A stretch of 8,105 nucleotides of DNA, taken from assembly GCA_946480605.1 (NCBI GenBank), contig CAMLKW010000202.1, positions 1 through 8,105 on the forward strand, read 5' to 3'. The DNA comes from an uncultured Roseateles sp. GTDB taxonomy: Bacteria > Pseudomonadota > Gammaproteobacteria > Burkholderiales > Burkholderiaceae. The notes beneath the pieces were generated by a model. That model was given only the letters and a program-made list of their open reading frames with translations, made no database searches and was not told where the DNA came from. Position numbers and translations under genes: made by a program. Positions 1-6,576 of this stretch are shown here, piece by piece. Position 1 is the stretch's first letter, and each line of letters begins with the position of its first letter.

Positions 1-894
1 GTCATTGCGCCCGACGTGACCGTGCTGCCCTATCCCTTCAAGACCGGCGACGAACTGCTGGCGTTGACGAAGAAATACGGCCTGTCCATCGCCGAGGTCA
101 TGCGCCGCAACGAGGGTCACTGGCGGCCCGACGCCGAGACGCGCGCCGGTCTCTTGAAGATCTGGAACGTCATGCAGGGTTGCGTGCAGCGCGGCTGCAA
201 GACCGAAGGCATCCTGCCCGGCGGGTTCAAGGTCAAGCGCCGTGCGCCCAGCCTGCACGCCAGCCTGACGGCCAACCCCGAGGCCGCGCTGCGCGACCCG
301 CTGCAGGTGATGGACTGGGTCAACCTGTACGCGCTGGCCGTCAACGAGGAGAACGCCGCCGGCGGTCGCGTCGTCACGGCGCCCACCAACGGGGCGGCCG
401 GCATCATCCCGGCGGTGCTTCACTACTACCACCGCTTCGTGCACGGCTCGAACGACGACGGCGTCATCGACTTCCTGCTGACCGCCGCCGCCATCGGCAT
501 CCTCTACAAGGAGAACGCGTCCATCTCCGGCGCCGAGGTCGGCTGTCAGGGCGAGGTGGGCGTGGCCTGCTCCATGGCCGCGGCCGCGCTGTGCGCCGTC
601 ATGGGCGGCACGCCCGAGCAGGTCGAGAACGCCGCCGAGATCGGCATGGAGCACCACCTGGGCCTGACCTGCGACCCCGTAGGCGGCCTGGTGCAGATCC
701 CCTGCATCGAACGCAACGCGATCGCGTCGGTCAAGGCCATCAACGCGGCCCGCATGGCGCTGCGCGGCGACGGCACGCACTTCGTCAGCCTGGACAAGGT
801 CATCAAGACCATGCGCGATACCGGCGCCGACATGATGACCAAGTACAAGGAAACGGCCCGAGGCGGCCTCGCGGTGAACATCGTCGAGTGTTGA
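1..894 (+). CDS. sdaA: L-serine ammonia-lyase (L-serine dehydratase), iron-sulfur type, 5'-truncated by the window
   Basis: Deaminates L-serine to pyruvate and ammonia in the cytoplasm using a [4Fe-4S] cluster. The frame is open from base 1, so the start lies upstream; 297 residues are visible, while single-chain family members have about 455-460. The visible part covers the end of the N-terminal region and the whole catalytic alpha domain. Family hallmarks seen are [14 protein letters not shown] (near 376-417), [15 protein letters not shown] (529-573), and [14 protein letters not shown] (664-705). Cysteines at 544-546, 670-672 and 703-705 match the three cluster ligands known in the family. 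The protein ends in Glu-Cys; a C-terminal cysteine that reaches back to the cluster is known from the Legionella enzyme. The exact paralog name (sdaA, sdaB or tdcG) cannot be decided; sdaA is the generic choice. No frameshift or internal stop is seen. It reads in the same direction as the next gene, 150 bp away. Confidence 0.95.
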   Translation, partial: VIAPDVTVLPYPFKTGDELLALTKKYGLSIAEVMRRNEGHWRPDAETRAGLLKIWNVMQGCVQRGCKTEGILPGGFKVKRRAPSLHASLTANPEAALRDPLQVMDWVNLYALAVNEENAAGGRVVTAPTNGAAGIIPAVLHYYHRFVHGSNDDGVIDFLLTAAAIGILYKENASISGAEVGCQGEVGVACSMAAAALCAVMGGTPEQVENAAEIGMEHHLGLTCDPVGGLVQIPCIERNAIASVKAINAARMALRGDGTHFVSLDKVIKTMRDTGADMMTKYKETARGGLAVNIVEC

Positions 895-913
895 GCTCCT
901 CGTCCAGTCTTGC

Positions 914-928
914 CCCGCTGAACGCGGG
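914..928 (+). other. Short GC hairpin downstream of the serine ammonia-lyase gene
   Basis: CCCGC (914-918) and GCGGG (924-928) can pair around a 5-base loop, 20 bases after the TGA. No T-run follows, so it is at most a weak, Rho-assisted terminator or an RNA 3'-end stabiliser. Short GC stems are common by chance at this base composition. Confidence 0.2.
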
Positions 929-954
929 CGGCCTGGCCGGTCTCCCGAGGGGAC

Positions 955-991
955 GGCGATGCTTGCGGCATCGAGCCGCAAACACATCGCC
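955..991 (+). other. Strong two-part stem-loop in the gap between the serine ammonia-lyase and NRDE genes
   Basis: GGCGATG (955-961) pairs perfectly with CATCGCC (985-991). Inside it TTGCGGC (963-969) pairs perfectly with GCCGCAA (975-981) around loop ATCGA, giving 14 base pairs interrupted by a 1x3 internal loop. No T-tract follows, so it is not a canonical intrinsic terminator. It could be the processed 3' end of the upstream mRNA, a REP-like element, or part of the next gene's leader. It is the clearest inverted repeat in this gap. Confidence 0.5.
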
Positions 992-994
992 AGA

Positions 995-1029
995 CGGGCG
1001 GGCTTGGGAGCGGCCCAGCGCTCGGCCCG
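995..1029 (+). other. Possible nested stem just before the NRDE gene
   Basis: CGGGC (995-999) can pair with GCCCG (1025-1029), and the adjoining GGGC (1000-1003) with GCCC (1013-1016); the 3' side carries an 8-base bulge. It immediately precedes the -10-like motif at 1030-1035. The pairing is weaker than in the 955-991 stem and may be chance. Confidence 0.2.
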
Positions 1030-1035
1030 CAGAAT
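1030..1035 (+). promoter_or_regulatory. Candidate -10 element (CAGAAT) close to the NRDE gene start
   Basis: CAGAAT matches TATAAT at four of six positions and ends nine bases before the ATG at 1045, so transcription from it would begin at or next to the start codon. TTGGGA at 1004-1009 is a possible -35 but the 20-bp spacer is too long. No Shine-Dalgarno sequence lies between the motif and the ATG, which fits a leaderless or near-leaderless transcript. Inference only. Confidence 0.25.
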
Positions 1036-1044
1036 GCTGAGCTT

Positions 1045-1848
1045 ATGTGCCTCGCCGCGTTCGCGCTGAACGCCCACCCTCGCTTCCCGCTCGTCATCGC
1101 CGCCAATCGCGACGAGTTCTTTGCGCGCCCAGCCGCGCCCATGGCCTGGTGGGATGACCACCCCGACCTCCTCGCCGGCCGTGACCTCAGTGCCGGCGGC
1201 ACCTGGTTCGGCCTGACGCGCAGCGGGCGCCTCGCGCTGCTGACCAATGTGCGCGAGTCCGGCCGGCAGAACCTCGACGCCCCGTCGCGCGGCGCGCTGG
1301 TCGTCGACTGGCTGGCCAGCGGCCTGGCCGCGCCCGCATTCGCCGCCACGCTGCGGCCGGGCTACAACGGCTTCAACCTCGTCACCGCCGATCTGCGCAG
1401 CAACACCTGGCACTGGCTCAGCAACCGCAGCCCGGCCCCGCAGGCGCTGGCCGCAGGCCTGCACGCGCTGTCGAACGCCGCGCTGGACACGCCCTGGCCC
1501 AAGACCGTGGGCCTGAAGGCGGCGCTGGCCGAAGCACTCGCCGCCAGCACCGACGTGGAAGACCTCGTCGAGCGGCTGCTCGCCGCACTGGCGGACGACA
1601 CGCCCGCCCCCGACGGCGCCCTGCCCGACACCGGCGTGGACCTGGTGCGGGAGCGCCTGCTGTCGTCGCGCTTCGTGCGCCTGCCGGACCCGGCCGGCGG
1701 CGGACGCGGCCTGTACGGCACGCGCTGCTCGACCGTGCTCGTGCGCGCGGCGGACGGCACCACGCTGGTCGTGGAGCTCAGCTTTGATGATGAAGGCCGC
1801 CGCCGGTCGGAAATACGACAGCAGATCTTGCGCTGGCCGGCTCGCTGA
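1045..1848 (+). CDS. NRDE-family protein (TANGO2-like, PF05742)
   Basis: Complete 267-residue protein of the family related to eukaryotic TANGO2, in the usual size range. It begins Met-Cys-Leu, with Cys2 as typically found in the family, where an Ntn-hydrolase-like fold has been suggested. The name-giving Asn-Arg-Asp-Glu motif is at residues 21-24 (AANRDEF). Further conserved blocks are LAGRD followed by GGTWFG, LLTNVRE, APSRGALV, GYNGFNLV and, near the C-terminus, YGTRCSTVLV. The biochemical role of bacterial members is not established; TANGO2 is linked to Golgi organisation and to lipid or haem handling, so no specific reaction is claimed. There is no signal peptide, so it is probably cytoplasmic. 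The start is the first ATG of the frame and gives the conserved N-terminus exactly, although no Shine-Dalgarno sequence precedes it. The next gene starts 41 bp after its stop. Confidence 0.9.
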   Translation: MCLAAFALNAHPRFPLVIAANRDEFFARPAAPMAWWDDHPDLLAGRDLSAGGTWFGLTRSGRLALLTNVRESGRQNLDAPSRGALVVDWLASGLAAPAFAATLRPGYNGFNLVTADLRSNTWHWLSNRSPAPQALAAGLHALSNAALDTPWPKTVGLKAALAEALAASTDVEDLVERLLAALADDTPAPDGALPDTGVDLVRERLLSSRFVRLPDPAGGGRGLYGTRCSTVLVRAADGTTLVVELSFDDEGRRRSEIRQQILRWPAR

Positions 1849-1850
1849 GC

Positions 1851-1859
1851 TGCTATACA
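1851..1859 (+). promoter_or_regulatory. Candidate extended -10 promoter for the sensor cyclase gene
   Basis: TGC-TATACA has the TGn extension and a hexamer matching TATAAT at four of six positions. It stands out as AT-rich in a GC-rich setting, begins three bases after the NRDE stop codon, and would place the transcript start near 1866, about 23 bases before the ATG at 1890. TTGCGC at 1828-1833 is a poor -35 with a 20-bp spacer; extended -10 promoters depend less on a -35. Suggests the sensor can be transcribed independently of the NRDE gene. Confidence 0.4.
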
Positions 1860-1889
1860 GGCGGACCGCTCGTTGCGTCCCGCCCGTCG

Positions 1890-4800
1890 ATGAACCCGCT
1901 GCAACGCCCGACCACCGCCCGCTGGGCCGCCAGCGCCTGCCTGCTGTTCTCGGGCTTTGTCGTGCTGCGCTGGCTGTTCGGCTTCGAGTGGGGCGCCGGA
2001 TTTCCGGGCCTGGTGCAATCCAGCGTCGTGTCGGCCCTGCTGCTGCTGGCGAGCAGCGCCACCATCTGGGTCATGACCGGCTGGCCGCAGGCCCGGGCAC
2101 CCAGCGTGCGCGCCCGGCGCATCGTGCGCGGTCTGGCCCTGCTGCTGTCCGTCTTGCCCGTGCTGATGCTGGTGCAGGCCATCACTGATGCATCGCTGGG
2201 CATCGACATCCCCCACCGCGGCGTGCTGCCCAGCGCGTCCAATCCCACGCCGGGGCGCATCTCGCCCAATGCCAGCATCGCGCTGCTGCTGCTGTTCGCG
2301 GCCATGGCCTTGCTCGCCGGCGCGCCGCTGCGCCGTGCCCAGCGGCTCGGCGCAGCCTGCGTGGGCGCCGCCGCGCTGATCGCCTGCCTCGGCGCCCTGG
2401 GCCACCTGCTGCGGCTGGAGCAGCTCTACCACTGGGGCAGCTTCCACAAGCTGACGCTGCCGACCGCACTGGGCGTGCTGCTGCTGGCGACCGCGCTGTG
2501 GGAACAGCTGTTGCGCTGGAGCGGCACCGCCGCGCGCATCGACCTGAACGAGCGCCGCATCACCTGGCGCTCGCTGGCCGTGCTGTCCTTCGTGGCCATT
2601 GCGGCCGGTGCGAGCGGCTTCGCGGCGCTGGAGTCCGAGTTCGAACGCGCACGCAAGGACGATATGCGCGCCACCGCCTTCATCACCGGCGAGGCCCTGA
2701 CGCATGCGCTGGACGCCGGCACCTGGCTGTCCGCCAACATCGCGACGCGCCCCGTCGTCGTGGAGCCGCTGGCCCGCCTGGCCGCGACCGAGGTCGACCC
2801 GGCGGCGCTGGAGCGGCTGCGCGCCACCACCCGCAGCCTGCTGACCGACGGCGTCTCGGCCGCCCGCTTCCTGGACCCCGCCGGCCGGCCGCTGGCCGAC
2901 GCCGGCCGCTTCGCGGCCACGCCCGCCACGCCGGGCCTGGCGCTGGCCCAGCCCTATGCGCCCGACGCCCGCCTGGTCTGGGCCGGCGGCTATGTGCTGG
3001 TGACCGAGCAGCCCGTCATGGACCGCGGCCAGCTGGTCGGGCTGTTCCACGCCGAGCAACGGCTGAGCCTGATGGACCGGCTGGCCTCCCGCGTCCGCGA
3101 CGGCGAGGTCTCGTCGGACGTGCTGGTCTGCAACCGCATCGCCGACCGCGCCACCTGCCTGCCGTCCAAGCTGCACCCCATTCCCGCCAACGTGCCCATG
3201 TTCGACGCCCAGGGCCGCCCCCTGCTGCCCGTCGCCCGGGCGCTGCTGGGCGAGTCCGGCGTGGACCTGACGGCGGACGTGCGCGGCGTGCAGGTCGCGG
3301 CGGCCTATGCACCGCTGGGACGCACCGGCCTGGCCATGGTCGTGAAGACCGACACGGCCGACCTGTTCGGCGCGATACGCCAGCGCCTGAGCCTGCTGGC
3401 ACTGCTGCTGGCAGGGCTGGTGCTGGCCGGCACCTGGGTGCTGCGCCGCCACGTGCGGCCGCTGGTGCAGCAGCTGTCCAGCGAGCAGGCCCGCTACCGC
3501 GCCATCCTGGACAACTCCAGCGACGCCTTCATCGGCCTGAACGGCGCCGGCGACGTGACCGACTGGAACCTGCAGGCCGAGCGCATGTTCGGCTACACCG
3601 CCGCCGATGCCCAGGGCCGGCGCCTGTCCGAGCTCATCATCCCGCCGGAGTCCCGTGCCGCCCACGATGCCGGCATGGCGCGCTTCTGCCTCACGGGCAC
3701 CGGGCGCGTCGTCAACCAGCGCATCGAGCTGGCCGCGCTGCACCGCGACGGCCGGTTGGTGGACGTGGAGCTGTCCGTCGCCGCGATGCCGCTGGGCAAC
3801 GGCTTCGTGGCCCATGCCTTCCTGCGCGACATCGGCCAGCGCAAGACCGCGGCTCGCCTGCTCGCCGCCAGCGAGCAGCGCATGCGCGACATCGCCAACA
3901 GCATCCCGGCCATGGTGGGCGTGTTCGATGCCCAGGAACGCTGCGTCTATGCCAACGACATGGCGCTGCAGCTGCATGGCCCGGCTCACGGCATGGGTGT
4001 GGGCGTGCTGATGCGCGACGGCCTGGGTGCGCAGAGCTACGCGCTGCACGAGCCCCATGTGCGCGAGGTGCTGAAGGGCCATGCTCGGACCTTCGAGGGC
4101 GCGCTGCCCTGGCGGGGCGGCACCGGCCATTTCCAGGTCCACCTGGTGCCCATGCGCGACCCGGACAGCGACGCGGTCACCGGCTTCTACCTGATGACCT
4201 TCGACATCACCGAGCTGCGCAGCGCCCAGCTGCAACAGCAGCGCAGCGAACACCGGCTGCGCGCCATCGCCGACAACCTTCCGGTGCTGATCTCCTACAT
4301 CGACCGCGAGCAGCGGCTGGGCTTCATCAACAAGACCTTTCATGAATGGATAGGCGTGGAGCCCGAGCAGGCCATGGGCAAGCCGCTGAAGACGCTGCTG
4401 GGGCACGAGCTGTATGGGCAGCGCCAGGCGGCGCTGGAGCGCGCGCTGGCCGGCGAACGCCAGGAGTTCGAGATCGTCTCCACGGCCCTGGGCATCACCC
4501 GCCACCTGCACATCGTCTACGAGCCCGACCGCCAGCCCGACGGCAGCATCGCAGGCGTGTTCGGCATGGCGGCGGACGTCACCGTCATGAAGCAGGCCGA
4601 GCTGCACCTGCAGGAGCTGGCCCACGTGGACGCGCTGACCGGCCTGCCCAACCGCCGCGAGTTCGAGAGTCGGCTGCAGCTGGCGCTGGCGCGCGCGCGT
4701 CGGCAGCGCCAGGCCATGGCGGTCATCTTTCTGGACGTCGACCACTTCAAGGCCATCAACGACGGCCACGGCCATGCCATGGGCGACGTGGTGCTGAAGG

Positions 4801-5117
4801 AGTTCGGCGAGCGCGTGCGCGCGGCCATTCGCAGCACCGACACCGCCGCGCGGCTGGCCGGCGACGAGTTCGTCGTCATCCTCGAAGGCCTGCACGGCGA
4901 CGCCGAGGCCACCCGCGTCGCGGCCAAGCTGGTGGCCGCCATACGCCCGCCCATGCTGCTGCCGGGTGGCGGCGAGATCGAGGTCACGACCAGCGTGGGC
5001 ATGGCCTGCTGGAGCGGCCAGGGCGACGGCGCGCAAGACATCCTGGCGCGCGCCGACCGCGCGCTGTACCGCGCCAAGGCAGCCGGCCGTGACACCTTCT
5101 CGCAAACCACCTTCTGA
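1890..5117 (+). CDS. Membrane-bound diguanylate cyclase: 7 TM helices, Cache-like sensor, TM, 3 PAS domains, GGDEF
   Basis: A 1075-residue inner-membrane sensor predicted to make cyclic di-GMP from two GTP. Hydrophobic segments are near residues 13-30, 45-63, 79-98, 128-145, 153-174, 190-206 and 228-246. They are followed by an extracytoplasmic region (247-499) and an eighth helix (500-517); with a cytoplasmic N-terminus this topology puts the sensor outside and the PAS/GGDEF part inside. The outer region resembles a double Cache domain and has Cys414 and Cys423, a possible disulfide. PAS domains lie near 536-650, 664-785 and 789-905. The GGDEF domain (about 909-1071) has DALTGLPNR (914-922), metal-site aspartates 949 and 951 (FLDVDHF), AGDEF at 990-994, and an RxxD I-site (RSTD, 981-984) five residues before it. 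AGDEF cyclases, for example VCA0965 of Vibrio cholerae, have been reported active, so activity with product inhibition is likely. There is no EAL domain and no obvious HAMP. The ATG at 1890 lacks a Shine-Dalgarno sequence. The ligand is unknown. Confidence 0.9.
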   Translation: MNPLQRPTTARWAASACLLFSGFVVLRWLFGFEWGAGFPGLVQSSVVSALLLLASSATIWVMTGWPQARAPSVRARRIVRGLALLLSVLPVLMLVQAITDASLGIDIPHRGVLPSASNPTPGRISPNASIALLLLFAAMALLAGAPLRRAQRLGAACVGAAALIACLGALGHLLRLEQLYHWGSFHKLTLPTALGVLLLATALWEQLLRWSGTAARIDLNERRITWRSLAVLSFVAIAAGASGFAALESEFERARKDDMRATAFITGEALTHALDAGTWLSANIATRPVVVEPLARLAATEVDPAALERLRATTRSLLTDGVSAARFLDPAGRPLADAGRFAATPATPGLALAQPYAPDARLVWAGGYVLVTEQPVMDRGQLVGLFHAEQRLSLMDRLASRVRDGEVSSDVLVCNRIADRATCLPSKLHPIPANVPMFDAQGRPLLPVARALLGESGVDLTADVRGVQVAAAYAPLGRTGLAMVVKTDTADLFGAIRQRLSLLALLLAGLVLAGTWVLRRHVRPLVQQLSSEQARYRAILDNSSDAFIGLNGAGDVTDWNLQAERMFGYTAADAQGRRLSELIIPPESRAAHDAGMARFCLTGTGRVVNQRIELAALHRDGRLVDVELSVAAMPLGNGFVAHAFLRDIGQRKTAARLLAASEQRMRDIANSIPAMVGVFDAQERCVYANDMALQLHGPAHGMGVGVLMRDGLGAQSYALHEPHVREVLKGHARTFEGALPWRGGTGHFQVHLVPMRDPDSDAVTGFYLMTFDITELRSAQLQQQRSEHRLRAIADNLPVLISYIDREQRLGFINKTFHEWIGVEPEQAMGKPLKTLLGHELYGQRQAALERALAGERQEFEIVSTALGITRHLHIVYEPDRQPDGSIAGVFGMAADVTVMKQAELHLQELAHVDALTGLPNRREFESRLQLALARARRQRQAMAVIFLDVDHFKAINDGHGHAMGDVVLKEFGERVRAAIRSTDTAARLAGDEFVVILEGLHGDAEATRVAAKLVAAIRPPMLLPGGGEIEVTTSVGMACWSGQGDGAQDILARADRALYRAKAAGRDTFSQTTF

Positions 5118-5144
5118 GTCACGGGGCCGCCCCACCGCGCAGGC

Positions 5145-5150
5145 CACAAT
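5145..5150 (+). promoter_or_regulatory. Candidate -10 element (CACAAT) just before the GTG start of the stalk protein
   Basis: CACAAT matches TATAAT at four of six positions and ends nine bases before the GTG at 5160, the same geometry as CAGAAT before the NRDE gene. No convincing -35 lies 16-18 bp upstream. If used, the transcript would be leaderless or nearly so, in keeping with the lack of a Shine-Dalgarno sequence. Confidence 0.25.
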
Positions 5151-5159
5151 CGCCCGGCA

Positions 5160-6566
5160 GTGACCGCCATCGCCCTCAACCGCCGCCCGCCGCCCGACCC
5201 GCGCCTGCTGCAGCGCTGCCTGCTGCTGGCCGTGCTGCTGCACATCTGGCTGGTGCTGATGTTCGGCAACACCACCGGCACGGCCGAACCGGGCCAGGGC
5301 GTCTGGGGCAGCCTCAGCGTGCGCCTGAGCGGGCGCAGCGGCAGCCAGACCGACGCGCCGCCCAGCATGGACGCCAGCCGCAGCCCCACCGGCCAGACGG
5401 GTGCCCAAACCGCCCAGGCCGCCAACCCGCTGGCGCAGCACGAGGGCCGGACCCGCACGGCCTCGCTGCCGCTGCCCGAGGGCTTCAAGCCCGTGGAGCG
5501 CGAGGCGCTGAGCCCGCCACCGCCGCGGGGCGCCGCAGCGCCGCTGGCCGCACCGGCCGAACTGCCGGCGCCCGTGGGCCGGCTGGACGCCCGGCCCGAG
5601 GCCGCGCTGGCAGCGCTGGACCGGGCGGCCCTGGGCAGCGCCGCGGCACCGCGGCCCGAGCTGCCTCCCCAGCCCGCCGAACTGCCCACCGCCGTGCAGC
5701 GCCTGGAAGCCGCGCCGGCCGCGGCGGCCGAGCTGCTGCGCCCTTCCGACCTGCGCGCGGCGCGCGCGCCCGCCGCGCCGGCGGCACCCAGCCCCGAACT
5801 GCCGGCTCCCGTCCAGCGCCTCGAAGCGTCCGCGCCGGCTGCCGCCATGGCCACACTGCCGCGCGCGGCCGAACTGCGCACCAGCGCGGCGGCGACCAGC
5901 GTCAGCGACGCCGCGCCCGCGCAGTCCCTGCCCACGCCGGTGCAACGCCTGGAGGGGCCCGGCGCCGAGACCGCCGGCGTCGACCGCCTGGCACCGCCGC
6001 GCGAACTGCGCCGGCCCGCCGACACGGCCACCGCCGCTCTGCCCGGCGCCCAGGACCTGCCGTCGCCCGTGCGCCGGCTGGAGGCGGCCGAGGCCGGCAC
6101 CGGCGTGGCGCCGCTGCAGCCCGGCCAGGCCCCGCGCACCAGCCTGGCCACGCCGGCGGCCACCGGCGTGAACGAGCTGTCGCAGTCCCTGCCGGGCCAG
6201 GTCGACGCGCCCGCCGGCCCGGCCCAGGGCAACCCCGCTGCGTCGCCGCTGGCAGGCGTCAACACCGGCCGCGCCGACGGCGGCCCACGCACCGGTGGCG
6301 ACCTGCCCGCCACGCCAGCCGCCGCCGCCAGCGGCGCCACGCGGGCGCCGCTCAACCTGTCGCTACCGCGCGGCGACATGACGGCCCGGCGCAGCCCCGG
6401 CCTGGTGGAGCTGCTGCCGCCCCCGCCGGAGCGCAAGAGCAAGCTGGAGCAGTCCATCGAGGACAGCACCAACAAGGACTGCCGCAAGGCCTACGGCGGC
6501 CTCGGCATCTTGGCCGCCGTGCCGCTGGCCGTGGACGCGGTGCGCGGCAAGGGCTGCAAGTGGTAA
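5160..6566 (+). CDS. Single-pass membrane-anchored Ala/Pro-rich repeat protein with TonB-like N-terminus; function unknown
   Basis: 468 residues, GTG start. A basic, proline-rich N-terminus (RRPPPDPR) precedes one hydrophobic helix (residues 20-36) containing His28, a layout resembling TonB-type anchors. The rest should be periplasmic. Residues 134-326 hold five imperfect repeats around LPxPVxRLE, starting at 134, 174, 213, 256 and 299, with a degenerate sixth at 343 (SLPGQV). The linker is low-complexity Ala/Pro/Gly. The last 40 residues look folded: an acidic/basic stretch, DCRKAYGGLG (440-449), a hydrophobic segment, then GCKW at the very end, with Cys441 and Cys466 as a possible disulfide. 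The canonical TonB C-terminal domain, including its YP motif, is not seen, so it is not called TonB. It starts 42 bp after the cyclase gene on the same strand. GTG is chosen because the next in-frame ATG (5250) lies inside the helix. It may be a periplasm-spanning scaffold or an energy-transducer-like protein; this is inference. Confidence 0.75.
   Translation: MTAIALNRRPPPDPRLLQRCLLLAVLLHIWLVLMFGNTTGTAEPGQGVWGSLSVRLSGRSGSQTDAPPSMDASRSPTGQTGAQTAQAANPLAQHEGRTRTASLPLPEGFKPVEREALSPPPPRGAAAPLAAPAELPAPVGRLDARPEAALAALDRAALGSAAAPRPELPPQPAELPTAVQRLEAAPAAAAELLRPSDLRAARAPAAPAAPSPELPAPVQRLEASAPAAAMATLPRAAELRTSAAATSVSDAAPAQSLPTPVQRLEGPGAETAGVDRLAPPRELRRPADTATAALPGAQDLPSPVRRLEAAEAGTGVAPLQPGQAPRTSLATPAATGVNELSQSLPGQVDAPAGPAQGNPAASPLAGVNTGRADGGPRTGGDLPATPAAAASGATRAPLNLSLPRGDMTARRSPGLVELLPPPPERKSKLEQSIEDSTNKDCRKAYGGLGILAAVPLAVDAVRGKGCKW
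5559..6149 (+). repeat. Degenerate protein-level tandem repeats (LPxPVxRLE units) inside the stalk protein
   Basis: Five units of about 39-43 codons. Their first motifs are ELPAPVGRLD, ELPTAVQRLE, ELPAPVQRLE, SLPTPVQRLE and DLPSPVRRLE, at residues 134, 174, 213, 256 and 299. Units 2-4 also carry a second motif ending in [DE]LR (DLR 197-199, ELR 238-240, ELR 282-284), and unit 1 ends in a similar DRAAL. A sixth degenerate copy (QSLPGQV) begins at residue 342-343, 44 codons after the fifth. The DNA is diverged between units, so this is conserved at protein level and not a recent DNA duplication. Confidence 0.8.
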
Positions 6567-6576
6567 CGGGCTCGCT

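Noticed and set aside
180..1040. A 286-codon plus-strand frame overlapping the serine ammonia-lyase gene
   Set aside because: Arg-rich translation typical of a shifted frame in GC-rich DNA; the overlapped frame has all the conserved enzyme motifs.
1362..5945. A 1527-codon open frame on the minus strand opposite the NRDE, sensor and stalk genes
   Set aside because: It lies antisense to three genes with clear family motifs or conserved architecture. Its product is Arg/Gln/Gly/His/Ala-rich with no domain signature. With very high third-position GC the opposite strand rarely meets stop codons, so long antisense frames are expected.
4517..6487. A 656-codon minus-strand open frame over the GGDEF domain and stalk gene
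   Set aside because: Low-complexity Ser/Arg/Ala/Gly translation, antisense to real genes, with no start context or family motif; a GC-bias shadow.
5160..6566. Calling the stalk protein TonB
   Set aside because: Only the N-terminal anchor and Pro/Ala richness resemble TonB; the C-terminal TonB domain and its YP motif are absent.
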